64,000 nucleotides of DNA, taken from an uncultured Campylobacter sp. (GTDB lineage Bacteria > Campylobacterota > Campylobacteria > Campylobacterales > Campylobacteraceae). Positions 6,683 to 16,229 of the stretch are shown in pieces; positions within the stretch are counted from its first letter, which is position 1, and each line of letters opens with the position of its first letter. The notes beneath the pieces are model-generated. The model searched no databases, was not told the origin of the DNA, and worked only from the letters and a program-made list of their open reading frames with translations. The stretch covers positions 1 through 64,000 of the forward strand of contig NZ_CALLWC010000045.1 in assembly GCF_938015785.1 (NCBI RefSeq). The letters are read 5' to 3'. Position numbers and translations under genes: made by a program.

Positions 6683-8118
6683 TTTTACAATCTCTAAATG
6701 AAGCGAGAGTGAAAGAGAGAAATTTTATCGCTTACGGCGGATCGGTACCCAAATTTTATCGCCGCAGGATCGGGGCTTTCGCTCGCCGTCGCCGCAGAAT
6801 TAGAATTTTATCGCCGTAGTGACGCAGGACCAAAAATTTTATCTTATCCTCGCGGCGCGCTACAGCATCGGAATTTTACCTCCTCGCAAGCGGTTAAAAT
6901 TCTATGCTATAACGAGGGCTGAAATTTTATCGCCGCCGCCAAGATTAAAATTTTACCGCTTCAGCGGAGACCGGATTTTGCTAACGCGGCAAGCGGTTGA
7001 ATTTGATCGCCGCGGCAGGAATTAAAATTTCGCTACCGCTGCAGGGTTAGAATTTCATCGCCCCTGCGCTACGATGAAATTTGTCCCTTTTACGAGCGAG
7101 ACCCTTGCGCCGCCCATTCGCCTGCGCTACGGCTCGCGTGAAATTTATCCATTCATCGCAGCTTACGTGGGGATTTAGAGATTTTGATACGCCCTATTGC
7201 GGCGCGAAATTTTATTGTCGCGCCTCGCGGCTAGATTTTGCTACCGTCTCGATAATTAAAATTTTACCGCTGCGCAACCGTGATTTTAGCCTGATTAGCG
7301 CCTTTGCGAGTTTTACGACGCGGCCGAATTCTACCGCAGGCGCCGTTTTGCGAGGGCACGGACTGCTCGCGAGACGGAAGCTTTGCGCTGCGCCCGCTGC
7401 TTTGCCGCATTTAAAATTTTATCTACGCACCGCTGCGATCGCGGCACGGCACTTATCCACCGCGCGGCTAAATTTTCTACACGCCGCTTAGGTTGCGGCA
7501 CGGCGTCCATCTGCTCGCAGCACGATTAAAATTTGTCTATGCGCGCGCCCGATCGCGACGAGGCACCGCCTTAAAAATTTATACTCCGCTCCGTATCTAC
7601 TGCGAAACGGCGCCGAAATTTCAACGCAAAATGGGCGCCATGAAATTTTCGCGCCGCGAGATAAAATTTGTGCGCCGCTATACGACGGCGAGGCACGAAC
7701 CCATCCGCTGCGTGCGCGATTAAATTTAAAATTTTCGCACTGCGGCCGCGAGATAAAATTTCGCGACCATTCAGGAGCGGCGAGTGATTAAATTTAAACT
7801 GCGCCGCACCGATACGTAGCGCCATATCGCGTAGCTAAACCCGCGCCGCGCAATAGTATAACGAAGCGCGAACAGTCGGATTCGCACTGCCTCCGCCACG
7901 TAGCAGAGTACAGCCATTTACATCGCGCGGAGCTGTGTAGCGGAGATAGCCCGATCCGCACCGCGTTGGCGTGTAACAAAGCACCGCGCATTAGATCCGC
8001 GCAGTGTCCGCTACGAAACGAGCAACGAGATCCGCACGCGCGGTTTTCAAAATTTGCAACGGCATAAGAAGTTGCGAAGCTATCGCAATAAATCCGCCCC
8101 TGCGCAGGCGAGCGAAAT
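6683..8118. repeat. Gene-free 1.4 kb region of AAATTTTATCGC-type dispersed repeats
   Basis: The left half, especially, holds repeated, diverged copies of AAATTTTATCGCCGC on the plus strand, for example at about 6720, 6751, 6803, 6834, 6921 and 6947. They are spaced roughly 25-50 bp apart and separated by G+C-rich filler. Variants (AAATTTCGC, AATTTGATCGC, AAATTTTACCGC) continue to about 7800. Open frames exist because the filler is poor in stops, but none has a credible start, RBS or protein pattern. I see no RNA gene. Confidence 0.6.
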
Positions 8119-9657
8119 TTAGTGCAAAAAGTGGCGCACTCCCGTAAAATACATCGCCATGCCGAACTCGTCGGCGCTTACGATCACCTCATCGTCGCGG
8201 ATGCTGCCGCCGGGCTGCACCACTGCCGCGACGCCCGCAGCATGGGCGATCTCGATGCTGTCTTTAAACGGGAAAAACGCCTCGCTGGCAAGCGCGCAAC
8301 CGCTCAGATCGACGCCCACGTCACGAGCCTTTGCCACTGCCGCACGCGCGGCGTCCACACGGCTCGTCATACCCATGCCGATCGCGACCATCGCGCGATT
8401 TTTGACGTAAACCACGCAGTTGCTCTTCGTAAGCGCAGCGATCTGCCACGCGATTTTTAGATCATCAAGCTCGCTCTCGCTAGCCGCGCGCCCCGTGACG
8501 CAGCGGGCGTTTGCGACCTCGCCCGCGCCCACGTAGTCGCGCTGCTGATATACGAAGCCGCCGTCAATGAATTTAAAATCATATTTGTCGTTTTCGCGCA
8601 TTAAAAACTCCCCGCCCTGCTCGAAAATTTTAATGCGCTTTTTCTTTTCAAATACCGCAAGCGCCGCGGGCGTGACGCGAGCGGCGAGGATAACCTCGAC
8701 AAAAATTTCGTTAATTTTATTCGCTAGCTCCTCGTCCAAAACGCCGTTTATCGCCACGACGCCGCCGTATGCCGAGACCGGGTCGCATTTTAGCGCCTCT
8801 ACGTAGCTTTCAAGCAGGCTAGATTTTACGGCAAAGCCGCATGGATTGGCGTGCTTGCAGATCGCTACCGCAGGCGCCTCCCCGAAGCTGCTAGCGAGCA
8901 TCAGTGCGCCGTGCATATCGGTCATATTGTTAAAGCTCGCCTCGCCCTTTAGACTCTTAAAATGGTTGCTAAAAAACTCCTCGAACTCGTACAGCGCGCC
9001 CTTTTGGTGCGGATTTTCGCCGTAGCGAGTATCGAATACCTTACTACCCGTGATAAATTTTTTCGCGCCGAAGCCGCCGTTAAAGCGCTCGTTCATATAG
9101 TTTGCGATCATCGCGTCGTAGGCTGCGGTGTGCTCATAAGCTTTTATCATTAAATTTTGCCTAAATTTGAGCTTCTCGCTCTCGTCCGTACCGCTTAAAT
9201 TTTGCAAAACCGCGCCGTAATCAAGCGGACTCGTGACGACATAGACGCTTGCGAAATTCTTAGCCGCGCTTCGAACCATCGCAGGCCCGCCGATGTCGAT
9301 ATTTTCGATAATCTCGGAAAAATCGTCGGTTCGGGCTACGGTCGCTTTAAAAGGATATAAATTTACGCACACGAGATCGATGCCGCCGATGCCGTGCTGC
9401 GCGGCTTGGCTGGCGTGATTTGCGTCGTTTCTCTTATACAAAATTCCGCCGTGGATCTTTGGATGCAGGGTTTTAACCCGCCCCTCAAACATCTCGGGCG
9501 AGCCCGAGTATTCGCTAACCTCGAGCACCGCGACGCCGTTTTCGCGCAAAAGCTTAAACGTGCCGCCCGTGCTTAAAATTTCAAATCCTAGCTTCTGTAG
9601 CCCGCGAGCAAACTCTACGACGCCCTCTTTATCGCTGACGCTGATTAACGCTCTCAT
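8119..9657 (-). CDS. purH: Bifunctional AICAR transformylase / IMP cyclohydrolase
   Basis: Catalyses the last two steps of de novo purine synthesis (AICAR to FAICAR to IMP) in the cytoplasm. It has 512 residues, close to the usual ~515-530. The N-terminal MGS-like IMP cyclohydrolase domain (SVSDKEGVVEFA, LSTGGTFKLL, KTLHPKIHGG) covers ~1-190. The C-terminal transformylase domain carries RYGENPHQKGALYEF and the catalytic KHANPCGFAV motif. The ATG is preceded by AAAAGGAGAAAAG. It lies 16 bp downstream of a lipoprotein gene, which probably shares its transcript. No insertion is seen, unlike several other enzymes in the window. Confidence 0.97.
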   Translation of the reverse strand: MRALISVSDKEGVVEFARGLQKLGFEILSTGGTFKLLRENGVAVLEVSEYSGSPEMFEGRVKTLHPKIHGGILYKRNDANHASQAAQHGIGGIDLVCVNLYPFKATVARTDDFSEIIENIDIGGPAMVRSAAKNFASVYVVTSPLDYGAVLQNLSGTDESEKLKFRQNLMIKAYEHTAAYDAMIANYMNERFNGGFGAKKFITGSKVFDTRYGENPHQKGALYEFEEFFSNHFKSLKGEASFNNMTDMHGALMLASSFGEAPAVAICKHANPCGFAVKSSLLESYVEALKCDPVSAYGGVVAINGVLDEELANKINEIFVEVILAARVTPAALAVFEKKKRIKIFEQGGEFLMRENDKYDFKFIDGGFVYQQRDYVGAGEVANARCVTGRAASESELDDLKIAWQIAALTKSNCVVYVKNRAMVAIGMGMTSRVDAARAAVAKARDVGVDLSGCALASEAFFPFKDSIEIAHAAGVAAVVQPGGSIRDDEVIVSADEFGMAMYFTGVRHFLH

Positions 9658-9673
9658 CTTTTCTCCTTTTAAT

Positions 9674-10264
9674 TTATTCGCATAGTTTTTTAAAAATCAG
9701 CTCGCGCATGTCGTTTGCGTTAAGCTGAAAATACAAAATCGCCTCGCGGCGAGCCTTTTGATACTCGCGCCTTGTCTTTTCATCTACTGCGCCGAGCTTT
9801 GCGCCGTTAAATTTCGCCATATGCGCCGAAGCCAGCTCTTTTAGCCTCTCGCCGCCCGGGGAAATGCCGCCGCTATAATTAAACCACTCTTTGCTTTGAA
9901 AAATATTAAATAAAATTTGAAAATCTACGAAATTCCCCTTATTGTACTCGGCGCAGACCCCGTTTTTGTGGCTTACGGCGTAGATCGCGCCGTATCTGCG
10001 CTCGAAAAAATATAGTTTTATGAGCTTTGCGTTTTTGTCTAAATTTGCGCCGCTACCGTCTAAAATCGCAAGCTTCGCATCGCCTCGCGTTTCGTAAGGG
10101 CCTAAAATCGCGCCGTTTTCGTAGAGATTGCCGCCGTAAAAAGCGTATTTCGTATCCCCAAGCTCGTCCGAAAGAACGTATATTTTATCGGCTTCGGGCG
10201 AGTTTTTGCCCGCGCAGCCGAGCAGCGACAGAGCCAAAAACAGAGACGAGATAAAAAATTTCAT
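9674..10264 (-). CDS. Hypothetical lipoprotein
   Basis: Unrecognised 196-residue protein with a lipoprotein signal peptide and lipobox (FLALSLLGC, Cys17), so it should be lipidated and envelope-anchored. The mature part contains YAFYGGNLYENGAILGPYETRGDA, which looks like a short beta-rich repeat around a displayed-value motif, and a helical C-terminus rich in Lys, Arg and Glu (KTRREYQKARREAI). It sits directly upstream of purH on the same strand. That is likely an operon of convenience rather than a functional link. Confidence 0.7.
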   Translation of the reverse strand: MKFFISSLFLALSLLGCAGKNSPEADKIYVLSDELGDTKYAFYGGNLYENGAILGPYETRGDAKLAILDGSGANLDKNAKLIKLYFFERRYGAIYAVSHKNGVCAEYNKGNFVDFQILFNIFQSKEWFNYSGGISPGGERLKELASAHMAKFNGAKLGAVDEKTRREYQKARREAILYFQLNANDMRELIFKKLCE

Positions 10265-10743
10265 CGCAAAAACCCTTTAAATTCTAAAATTTTGCCAAAT
10301 TTATGAAGCGGAAATCGGCAAAGCGAAATTTGCTAAATTTACCGCATTTACCGCGCGCAAATTTTAATTTTGCTTCTCAAATGCCGCCGCGTTGCTCGCG
10401 CGGACGTAAATTTTAAAATTCTACGCCGCTTGCAAAAGCTAAATTTAAAAGCCGAGCGCAAAACGTAAATTTAAACCGCAGTGTAAGCTTAGCCAAAAAG
10501 ATCGGCGCGAACCGGCTAAATTTAAAATTCGCGGCGCAGCTTTTATCGCCAAGCCAGGTTGGCGCCGCCTCTTGCCGTTTTTAAAATTTTAAATTTACCT
10601 GCACATTTTGTTTTCCAGCTCATCCATAAGCGCGGCTATGTCATCATCAATCGCACCTTGCCGCTGCTGCTCGTTGAAATTTTACGCGCCGATTTAAATT
10701 TTACAAGCCGCAAATTTAAAACGGCACGCAATCCAAAACCGCA
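10265..10743. other. Gene-free spacer, ~480 bp
   Basis: Contains many AAATTTAAAATT/TTTAAATTT words separated by short G+C-rich runs, for example at 10380-10520. No gene, tRNA or clear terminator is seen. The promoter of the lipoprotein-purH unit should lie at its left edge. Confidence 0.5.
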
Positions 10744-11775
10744 CTAAATATAATAGATGCTGTTTTTGATATTTTTGCCGTCGAGTTCGTTTTTGCGCCA
10801 CGAACTCTCGTCGTTTAGCACGATCCAGCGCTTCTCCTCCTCGCGGTAAAACCAATCCTTGTCGATCTGATAGTAGATCTGGCATCCCGAAATTTCGATG
10901 ATATTGGCGATGTTGTTGTCGTGATAGTTGTTCTCGTCGAAGTCGGTGAAGGTGCGCTGCCCCATCTCGGCGTAGAGCTCGTTTAAAATTTGAAGCATCT
11001 CGCTTAGGCGTGTATCCATCTTCTCGACCTGAAGCCCAAGCTCATTAGCCTCTCTGAATAAGATCGGATAGTCGTGCGACGGATAGCCGCTGTTTAGCTT
11101 GTCGCTGATAAAGGCGATTTTTTGCTCATCTTCGAAGTGGTAGCGCAGAATTTCGCGGCAAATTTTAAGCGACAGGCTGCTTGCGCGATCGACGGCGCCG
11201 AAAACGAGCGGATGGATATATTTATAAAGCTCCTTGTACGGGTTCTCGTCGTTCGGGCGCTCGTTATTTTTCCAAAGCTTCACCACGCGGCTTAGCTCGT
11301 CCATCGAAACGTTGGCTTGATCGTTGGTGTTCGTAACCGGCGAAAGCTCATGTCGCAGCGAGGTATCGACCGACGTGAGATAGCCTAGCGGCCCCATTAA
11401 AATTTTATTCGCCCCAAGCGCCATCATCGTAGCCGCCGAAGCGCAGTTTGCCGGCACCAGCGCGATCAGCTCGTCGCAGTGGTTGCGCAGGATCGAGACG
11501 ATCTTAAGCGAGGCGATGCCGCTGCCGCCGTCAGATTTGATGTAAAGGTAGAGCTTTTCGAAATGCTTGCCCTTGAGGTGGTCGTTGATACTGATCGCGT
11601 CGTTGCCGCAAACGCTGCCCGCGCCCGAATTGAAGTAGGTAAGCAGCGGCGCGCCCAGATATTTCTCGATATTGGTGATCACCTCTTGCGTTTGCTTCAT
11701 CAAGATCGGCGGTTGCTTCGCCGCCTTTTTGGCGCCCTGCCTATGCGGCTCTTCGTCTTTGGATAAAAATCCCAT
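10744..11775 (-). CDS. SDH-family ClpP-fold serine protease-like protein
   Basis: A 343-residue cytoplasmic protein of the serine dehydrogenase proteinase family (Clp/crotonase fold, membrane-independent). After a basic Lys/Ala-rich leader (1-25), the fold's hallmarks follow in order: LYLYIKSDGGSG (76-86, oxyanion loop), then VPANCASAATMMALGANKI with candidate nucleophile Ser113 in CASAAT, then LMGPLGYLTSVDTSL. A second helical region (200-270) and a short C-terminal extension ending SIYYI follow. The family is thought to cleave unfolded or membrane-proximal proteins, but substrates are poorly known. GAAAGGAAAAAC precedes the ATG. It is a single gene flanked by gene-free spacers. Confidence 0.85.
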   Translation of the reverse strand: MGFLSKDEEPHRQGAKKAAKQPPILMKQTQEVITNIEKYLGAPLLTYFNSGAGSVCGNDAISINDHLKGKHFEKLYLYIKSDGGSGIASLKIVSILRNHCDELIALVPANCASAATMMALGANKILMGPLGYLTSVDTSLRHELSPVTNTNDQANVSMDELSRVVKLWKNNERPNDENPYKELYKYIHPLVFGAVDRASSLSLKICREILRYHFEDEQKIAFISDKLNSGYPSHDYPILFREANELGLQVEKMDTRLSEMLQILNELYAEMGQRTFTDFDENNYHDNNIANIIEISGCQIYYQIDKDWFYREEEKRWIVLNDESSWRKNELDGKNIKNSIYYI

Positions 11776-12229
11776 GTTTTTCCTTTCGTGTTGGTTTGGT
11801 TTTTAAATTTTATTTCATAAATAACAAGCAGCCTTAACGCTATTACATATTAAAATTTTAACGTCCGCGCATACTTGCCGCCTTTATCTTGCACTTAAAA
11901 TTCTCGTGCCGCATGCTAGACTGCCTGCACGATGTGCATCAAGGCTGTATTAAGCGCCCTGCAGGTCTCGCAAGCTTGGAATTTTAAAATTTAGATACAA
12001 ATTTAACTGTGCCGCACGCTTTGAAATTTCGCTGCCGCGCTGCAGCCAATCTCTCGCGACACAAATTTCGGCAAACAAGCTCGGTGCTCTTGCGCGACCT
12101 GAAATTTTCGCACGCCGCGCATATTGCGATATCGCGCCTTAAAATTCCTTCGCTGCACCTTGCCGCCGTCTCGCCATCCTATTTTAAAATTTCAAGACGC
12201 TCTGCGCCCTCAAATTTTAAAATTTCGCC
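11776..12229. other. Gene-free spacer, ~450 bp
   Basis: A+T-rich words (AAATTTTAAAATTT at the right end, AATTTTAAAATT near 11980) in a G+C-rich background, as in the other spacers. I see no gene and no clear terminator. Confidence 0.5.
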
Positions 12230-13210
12230 CTACTTTTCGCCGAAGCGCTCCTTTAAAATTTTATACGCCTCATTGATCTCCTGAAGCTTCTTCGTACCCT
12301 CCTGGATGATCTCCTCGTCCGCGCCCTTGCCCATCAGGATGTCGGGGTGGTATTTTTTCACGAGTTCGCGGTATTTTTTCTTGATCTCGTTAAACGTAGC
12401 GTCTTTGGGAAGCCCCAAAATTTCATACGGATCTCTTTTGCTTTTGGCGGAGCCTTGCGAGCTGCCCGAATAACCGCCATATCCACTCGAATACCCGCCG
12501 TATGAGCCGCTCGAGCTTTGCGAGCCTCCGTAGCCCGAACCCGCCGTGCCGCCATATCCGTAGCCGGTGCCGCCGCCATAACTGCTACTTCCGTAGCCGC
12601 CGGTGCTTCTGCCGCCGTATTTGTCCCAATACCCGCCGCTTCTTGTGCTATAGCCGTCATATTCGTCGTAAGCCGTATCGCTTTGCGCGCCGCTGTTTTC
12701 GTAATAGGTGCCGTAAAAGCTGCGCTCAAAGGTCGCGAATATCTGGCTTTGGATATGCTCCGCAATGCCCAATCCGTCGCAGATCTGCGAGATTGTGCGC
12801 CGCTCTGCCGCGCTAAAACCGCGATCGACGTAGGCTAAATTTAAAAAGAAATAGATTAGCCCAGTTTTGCGGCTCGGGCTTGGGCGGTAGGTTTGGTTAT
12901 ATTTCTCGGCGAGCTCGCGAACATTTGCGAGGTTTTCTTTCTCGAGCTTATAAACGAGCTTCAGCGCCTGGCGTTCGCGTTCGCCGGCGCCCATTTGGCG
13001 CACCAAATCGTCTAAAATTTCGCTTATCATCGCGGCTTCGGACTCGCTTACGTGCCCGTCGCTTTTGGCGACCTTGGCTAGAAGCGCTACTAAAATTTTA
13101 GCCTCTCCTAGCTGCATTTGCGCCTTGCCGCGATAGCCGGAGTTGCCGAAAGCCACGCCGATCTGCGCGAAAATATACAGCGCGATTAAAAGAAATATGA
13201 TGCTAAGCAC
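12230..13210 (-). CDS. TerB-DnaJ membrane-anchored co-chaperone (DjlA-like)
   Basis: A 326-residue protein with a GTG start, beginning after the 3-bp gap from purL. Layout: one N-terminal transmembrane segment (MLSIIFLLIALYIFAQIGVAF); a TerB-like helical domain (~35-165, LLAKVAKSDGHVSESEAAMI and a second copy-like DRGFSAAERRTISQI); a Gly/Tyr/Ser low-complexity linker (~180-262); and a C-terminal J domain with the HPD motif in KYHPD. The TerB plus J arrangement matches DjlA, a co-chaperone that recruits DnaK at the inner membrane. The GYS-rich linker is unusually long and repetitive (GGYGSSSYGGGTGYGYGG). Confidence 0.88.
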   Translation of the reverse strand: MLSIIFLLIALYIFAQIGVAFGNSGYRGKAQMQLGEAKILVALLAKVAKSDGHVSESEAAMISEILDDLVRQMGAGERERQALKLVYKLEKENLANVRELAEKYNQTYRPSPSRKTGLIYFFLNLAYVDRGFSAAERRTISQICDGLGIAEHIQSQIFATFERSFYGTYYENSGAQSDTAYDEYDGYSTRSGGYWDKYGGRSTGGYGSSSYGGGTGYGYGGTAGSGYGGSQSSSGSYGGYSSGYGGYSGSSQGSAKSKRDPYEILGLPKDATFNEIKKKYRELVKKYHPDILMGKGADEEIIQEGTKKLQEINEAYKILKERFGEK

Positions 13211-13213
13211 GCG

Positions 13214-15409
13214 CTAATCTTCGCTCTTTATGATCTTGGCAAACTCGCCGAAGTAAATTTCTTTTAATGCAGCAAGGTTTTTACGGACGGAATTTATGCG
13301 AAACGTTTCGCCGCCGCTGGTGCCTAGTCGCATCAAGCTTAACCCGTATTTTGCGGCCAGCTCTTTAAATTTCGCCTCGTCGCGCACGCCGAAAATCGCG
13401 CGCGAAAAGCTCTCGTCGAAAATATCTCTGCTATCATCGCAGCTCATCTCAAACTCGCCGCCTACGCCGCCCACGCACGTCATCTTCGCAAGCGTAATCG
13501 CCACGCCGCCGATACCTACGGAGTTTGCAAATTTCAAAACCCCGCTCTTGCCAGCTTCTATCGCGAAGTCCCACAGAGCGCGCTCTGCTTTTAAGCTTAA
13601 CTCAGGCAGGCTGCCTGCGACGCGATTTTCTACCGTTTTCATATAAAGCGAGCCCGCAAAAACGCCCTTCGTATCGCCCGCCAGATAGACGCTCACGCCG
13701 CTAGCACAAAAATCGCTAGGGATGATCTCGCCCTCATTCGTTCCCACGCATACGATCGCGGGAGTGGGCTGAATGCTAACGCCGCCCGTTTCGTTATACA
13801 GGCTTACGTTGCCGCTTACGACGGGGGTATTTAGCGCGGCGCAAGCCTGCTTGATCCCCTCGCAGCCCTGCGCGAACTGCCACATAACCTCTGGATTTTG
13901 CGGATTACCGTAGTTTAGGCAATCGGTGATGGCTAAAGGCGTCGCGCCGCTCATCGCGACCTTTCGCCCCGCCGACGCTACCGCAAGCGCCGCACCTATG
14001 CGAGGATGGACGTAATTCATCCGCGTGTTGCAATCCGCAGCCATCGCGAGCTTTACGCCGTTTTGCTTAACTCGCATCACCGCAGCGCCCAGCATGCCGG
14101 GACGCTTGGCGGAGTTTAGCCCTACGTTAGCGTCGTATTGATCGTAGATGTAGGATTTATTTAGTACTTCGGGGTCCTCAAAAATTTTATCAAACGCCGC
14201 GTCTAGTTCACGCTCGCTCGCGCCGCAACCGCACAAATTTTGCCGCGCGATCTGCGCCATATATGCAGGCTCTTTTATCGGGCGATCCAGCACGGGAGCC
14301 GCCTCGCTAAGCGGCTCGATCGGAATAACGCCCGCCAGCTCGCCGTGCCAAAAAAGCTCCATCTTGCCGCTATCCGTCACCTCGCCAATTACGGCGGCAT
14401 CAAGATCCCATTTGGCAAAAATTTCTTTGATTTTCTCCTCGCAGCCCTTTTTGGCGCAGATCAGCATACGCTCTTGGCTCTCGCTCAGCATCAGCTCATA
14501 TGGGCTCATCCCCTCCTCGCGCATTGGCACGCGATCCAAATTTAACCTCATGCCGCTGCCGCTGCGCCCCGCCATCTCAAAGCTGCTTGAAGTAAGCCCC
14601 GCCGCACCCATATCCTGGATACCCACGACGTAATCTGTTTTAAAAAGCTCCAAGCACGCCTCCATCAGCAGCTTTTCGGCGAACGGATCGCCCACCTGCA
14701 CCGTCGGACGTAGGGATTTGTTCGCGTCGCTAAAGCTATCGCTCGCCATCACAGCTCCGCCGAGGCCGTCGCGACCGGTCTTAGAGCCCACGTAGATCAC
14801 GCTGTTGCCGACACCTTCAGCTCTGCCGTAGAAAATTTCATCCTTTTTAACGATGCCCAGAGCAAAGGCGTTAACTAAAATGTTGCCGTCAAAGCTAGCG
14901 TCGAACGTCGTCTCGCCGCCTATCGTAGGGATCCCCATGCAGTTGCCGTAGTGCGCGATGCCGGCAACCGCACCTTTTAGCAGATAGCGCTGCTTGCGCG
15001 CATTCTCACTCTGCCCTCGCACCTCGCCGAAGCGAAGCGAGTTCATATTGGCTACGACGCGCGCGCCCATCGTAAAGATATCGCGCAGTATCCCACCCAC
15101 GCCGGTCGCAGCGCCCTGAAATGGCTCGATGAAGCTAGGGTGGTTGTGGCTTTCCATCTTAAAAACCGCAGCCATGCCGCCGCCGATATCGATGACGCCT
15201 GCATTTTCGCCGGGCCCCTGGATAACCCAAGGCGCCTTGGTCGGGAAGCCGCTTAAATATTTTTTGCTTGATTTGTAGCTACAGTGCTCGCTCCACATCG
15301 CGCTAAAAATCCCAAGCTCGAGCAGATTTGGCTCGCGACCTAAAATTTTTAAAATTTTTTCATATTCTTCGTCTGAAATTTTATGTGCCGCTACTACTTT
15401 TTTGTCCAT
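13214..15409 (-). CDS. purL: Phosphoribosylformylglycinamidine synthase subunit II
   Basis: ATP-dependent amidation of FGAR to FGAM in purine synthesis. At 731 residues this is the small PurL type, which works with separate PurQ and PurS. Family motifs seen: MWSEHCSYKSSKKYL near the N-terminus, the NHPSFIEPFQGAATGVGGI substrate loop, the QDMGAAGLTSSSFEMA segment, and the second half SGNVSLYNETGG. No PurQ or PurS lies nearby in the window. The TerB-DnaJ gene follows after 3 bp, while the polysaccharide gene ahead ends 64 bp upstream, so purL may have its own promoter in that gap. Confidence 0.97.
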   Translation of the reverse strand: MDKKVVAAHKISDEEYEKILKILGREPNLLELGIFSAMWSEHCSYKSSKKYLSGFPTKAPWVIQGPGENAGVIDIGGGMAAVFKMESHNHPSFIEPFQGAATGVGGILRDIFTMGARVVANMNSLRFGEVRGQSENARKQRYLLKGAVAGIAHYGNCMGIPTIGGETTFDASFDGNILVNAFALGIVKKDEIFYGRAEGVGNSVIYVGSKTGRDGLGGAVMASDSFSDANKSLRPTVQVGDPFAEKLLMEACLELFKTDYVVGIQDMGAAGLTSSSFEMAGRSGSGMRLNLDRVPMREEGMSPYELMLSESQERMLICAKKGCEEKIKEIFAKWDLDAAVIGEVTDSGKMELFWHGELAGVIPIEPLSEAAPVLDRPIKEPAYMAQIARQNLCGCGASERELDAAFDKIFEDPEVLNKSYIYDQYDANVGLNSAKRPGMLGAAVMRVKQNGVKLAMAADCNTRMNYVHPRIGAALAVASAGRKVAMSGATPLAITDCLNYGNPQNPEVMWQFAQGCEGIKQACAALNTPVVSGNVSLYNETGGVSIQPTPAIVCVGTNEGEIIPSDFCASGVSVYLAGDTKGVFAGSLYMKTVENRVAGSLPELSLKAERALWDFAIEAGKSGVLKFANSVGIGGVAITLAKMTCVGGVGGEFEMSCDDSRDIFDESFSRAIFGVRDEAKFKELAAKYGLSLMRLGTSGGETFRINSVRKNLAALKEIYFGEFAKIIKSED

Positions 15410-15473
15410 TTTTTCGCCCTTTTCGCCGTTAAATTTAGGTCCGTATGATAGCTAAAATTTTCTATCATTTCGA

Positions 15474-16229
15474 TTAATCTTCGCCCTTTTTAAGATACTT
15501 CTCGTAAAGTTTCGCCTCTTTTAAAAACGCGTAAAATGCGTTAATGTTTGCCGTGATAAATCCCTTGCGCCCGTCAAAAAGCGATCTGCGCAAAATGTAT
15601 GATTTAAAAAACGCAAACGGATAGATCAGCAAAAGCTTCGCAAGGCTCGGCTTCTTACCCTTCTCAAAATCCCCCTGCGCGCGCAGCGTGGAGTAGTTGT
15701 TGTTTTTCATAACGAGCTCTGCGATCGGCTTTTCGCTAAAATGGTTGATGCAGAATTTGCTCTTTTTCACCGCGCCTTTTATGATCGAAATTTGCGCGTG
15801 CACCCCCATATTTTTATACTCGCCACACTCCTTACGAAAGAAGCGGATGTGAGTATTTTTGCGCACTAGATCCGAGCACTTGCGCCCGAGCGAGTATTCA
15901 TGAAATTTAATATCCAGCGCCGAGTAATCGCTCTGGCTCATAAACTCCTCTATCTCGCCTTTTAGCTCAGGACTTACCTCCTCGTCGCCGTCGAGATTTA
16001 GCACCCATTCGTTGCTGCAGAGCGAAAATGCGTAGTTTTTCTGCACCCCCTCGCCCTGCCAGTCGTGGTGGTAAATTTTATCGGTAAATTTACGCGCGAT
16101 TTGCAGCGTGGCATCGGTGCTGCCGCTATCGACAATTATGATCTCGGCAAAATCCGCCACGCTACGCAGCATACGCTCGATATGGCGCTCCTCATTCATC
16201 ACTATCGCATAAACGGACGCTTTAATCAT
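15474..16229 (-). CDS. Glycosyltransferase family 2, LPS-core type (WaaE/KdtX-like)
   Basis: A 251-residue GT-A fold transferase. The N-terminus has the NDP-sugar binding pattern (VYAIVMNEERHIERML, IIIVDSGSTDAT) and a metal-binding motif in LNLDGDEE. The C-terminal third is typical of WaaE/KdtX-like core glucosyltransferases (FFKSYILRRSLFDGRKGFITA). The ATG at 16229 is chosen because AAGGA lies 8 nt upstream and the codon overlaps the previous stop as ATGA; an in-frame start further upstream would overlap more. It is the last gene of the polysaccharide operon and acts on the inner face of the inner membrane. Acceptor and sugar are unknown. Confidence 0.88.
   Translation of the reverse strand: MIKASVYAIVMNEERHIERMLRSVADFAEIIIVDSGSTDATLQIARKFTDKIYHHDWQGEGVQKNYAFSLCSNEWVLNLDGDEEVSPELKGEIEEFMSQSDYSALDIKFHEYSLGRKCSDLVRKNTHIRFFRKECGEYKNMGVHAQISIIKGAVKKSKFCINHFSEKPIAELVMKNNNYSTLRAQGDFEKGKKPSLAKLLLIYPFAFFKSYILRRSLFDGRKGFITANINAFYAFLKEAKLYEKYLKKGED

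Noticed and set aside
7081..7491. 136-codon plus-strand open frame in the AAATTTTATCGC field
   Set aside because: Arg/Ala/Leu/Phe-rich translation of the repeat words (repeated LKFY and KFY), without RBS or start context.
12358..12838. Several open frames on both strands around the GYS-rich linker
   Set aside because: Produced by the G+C-rich repeated linker codons of the TerB-DnaJ gene; none has its own start signal.
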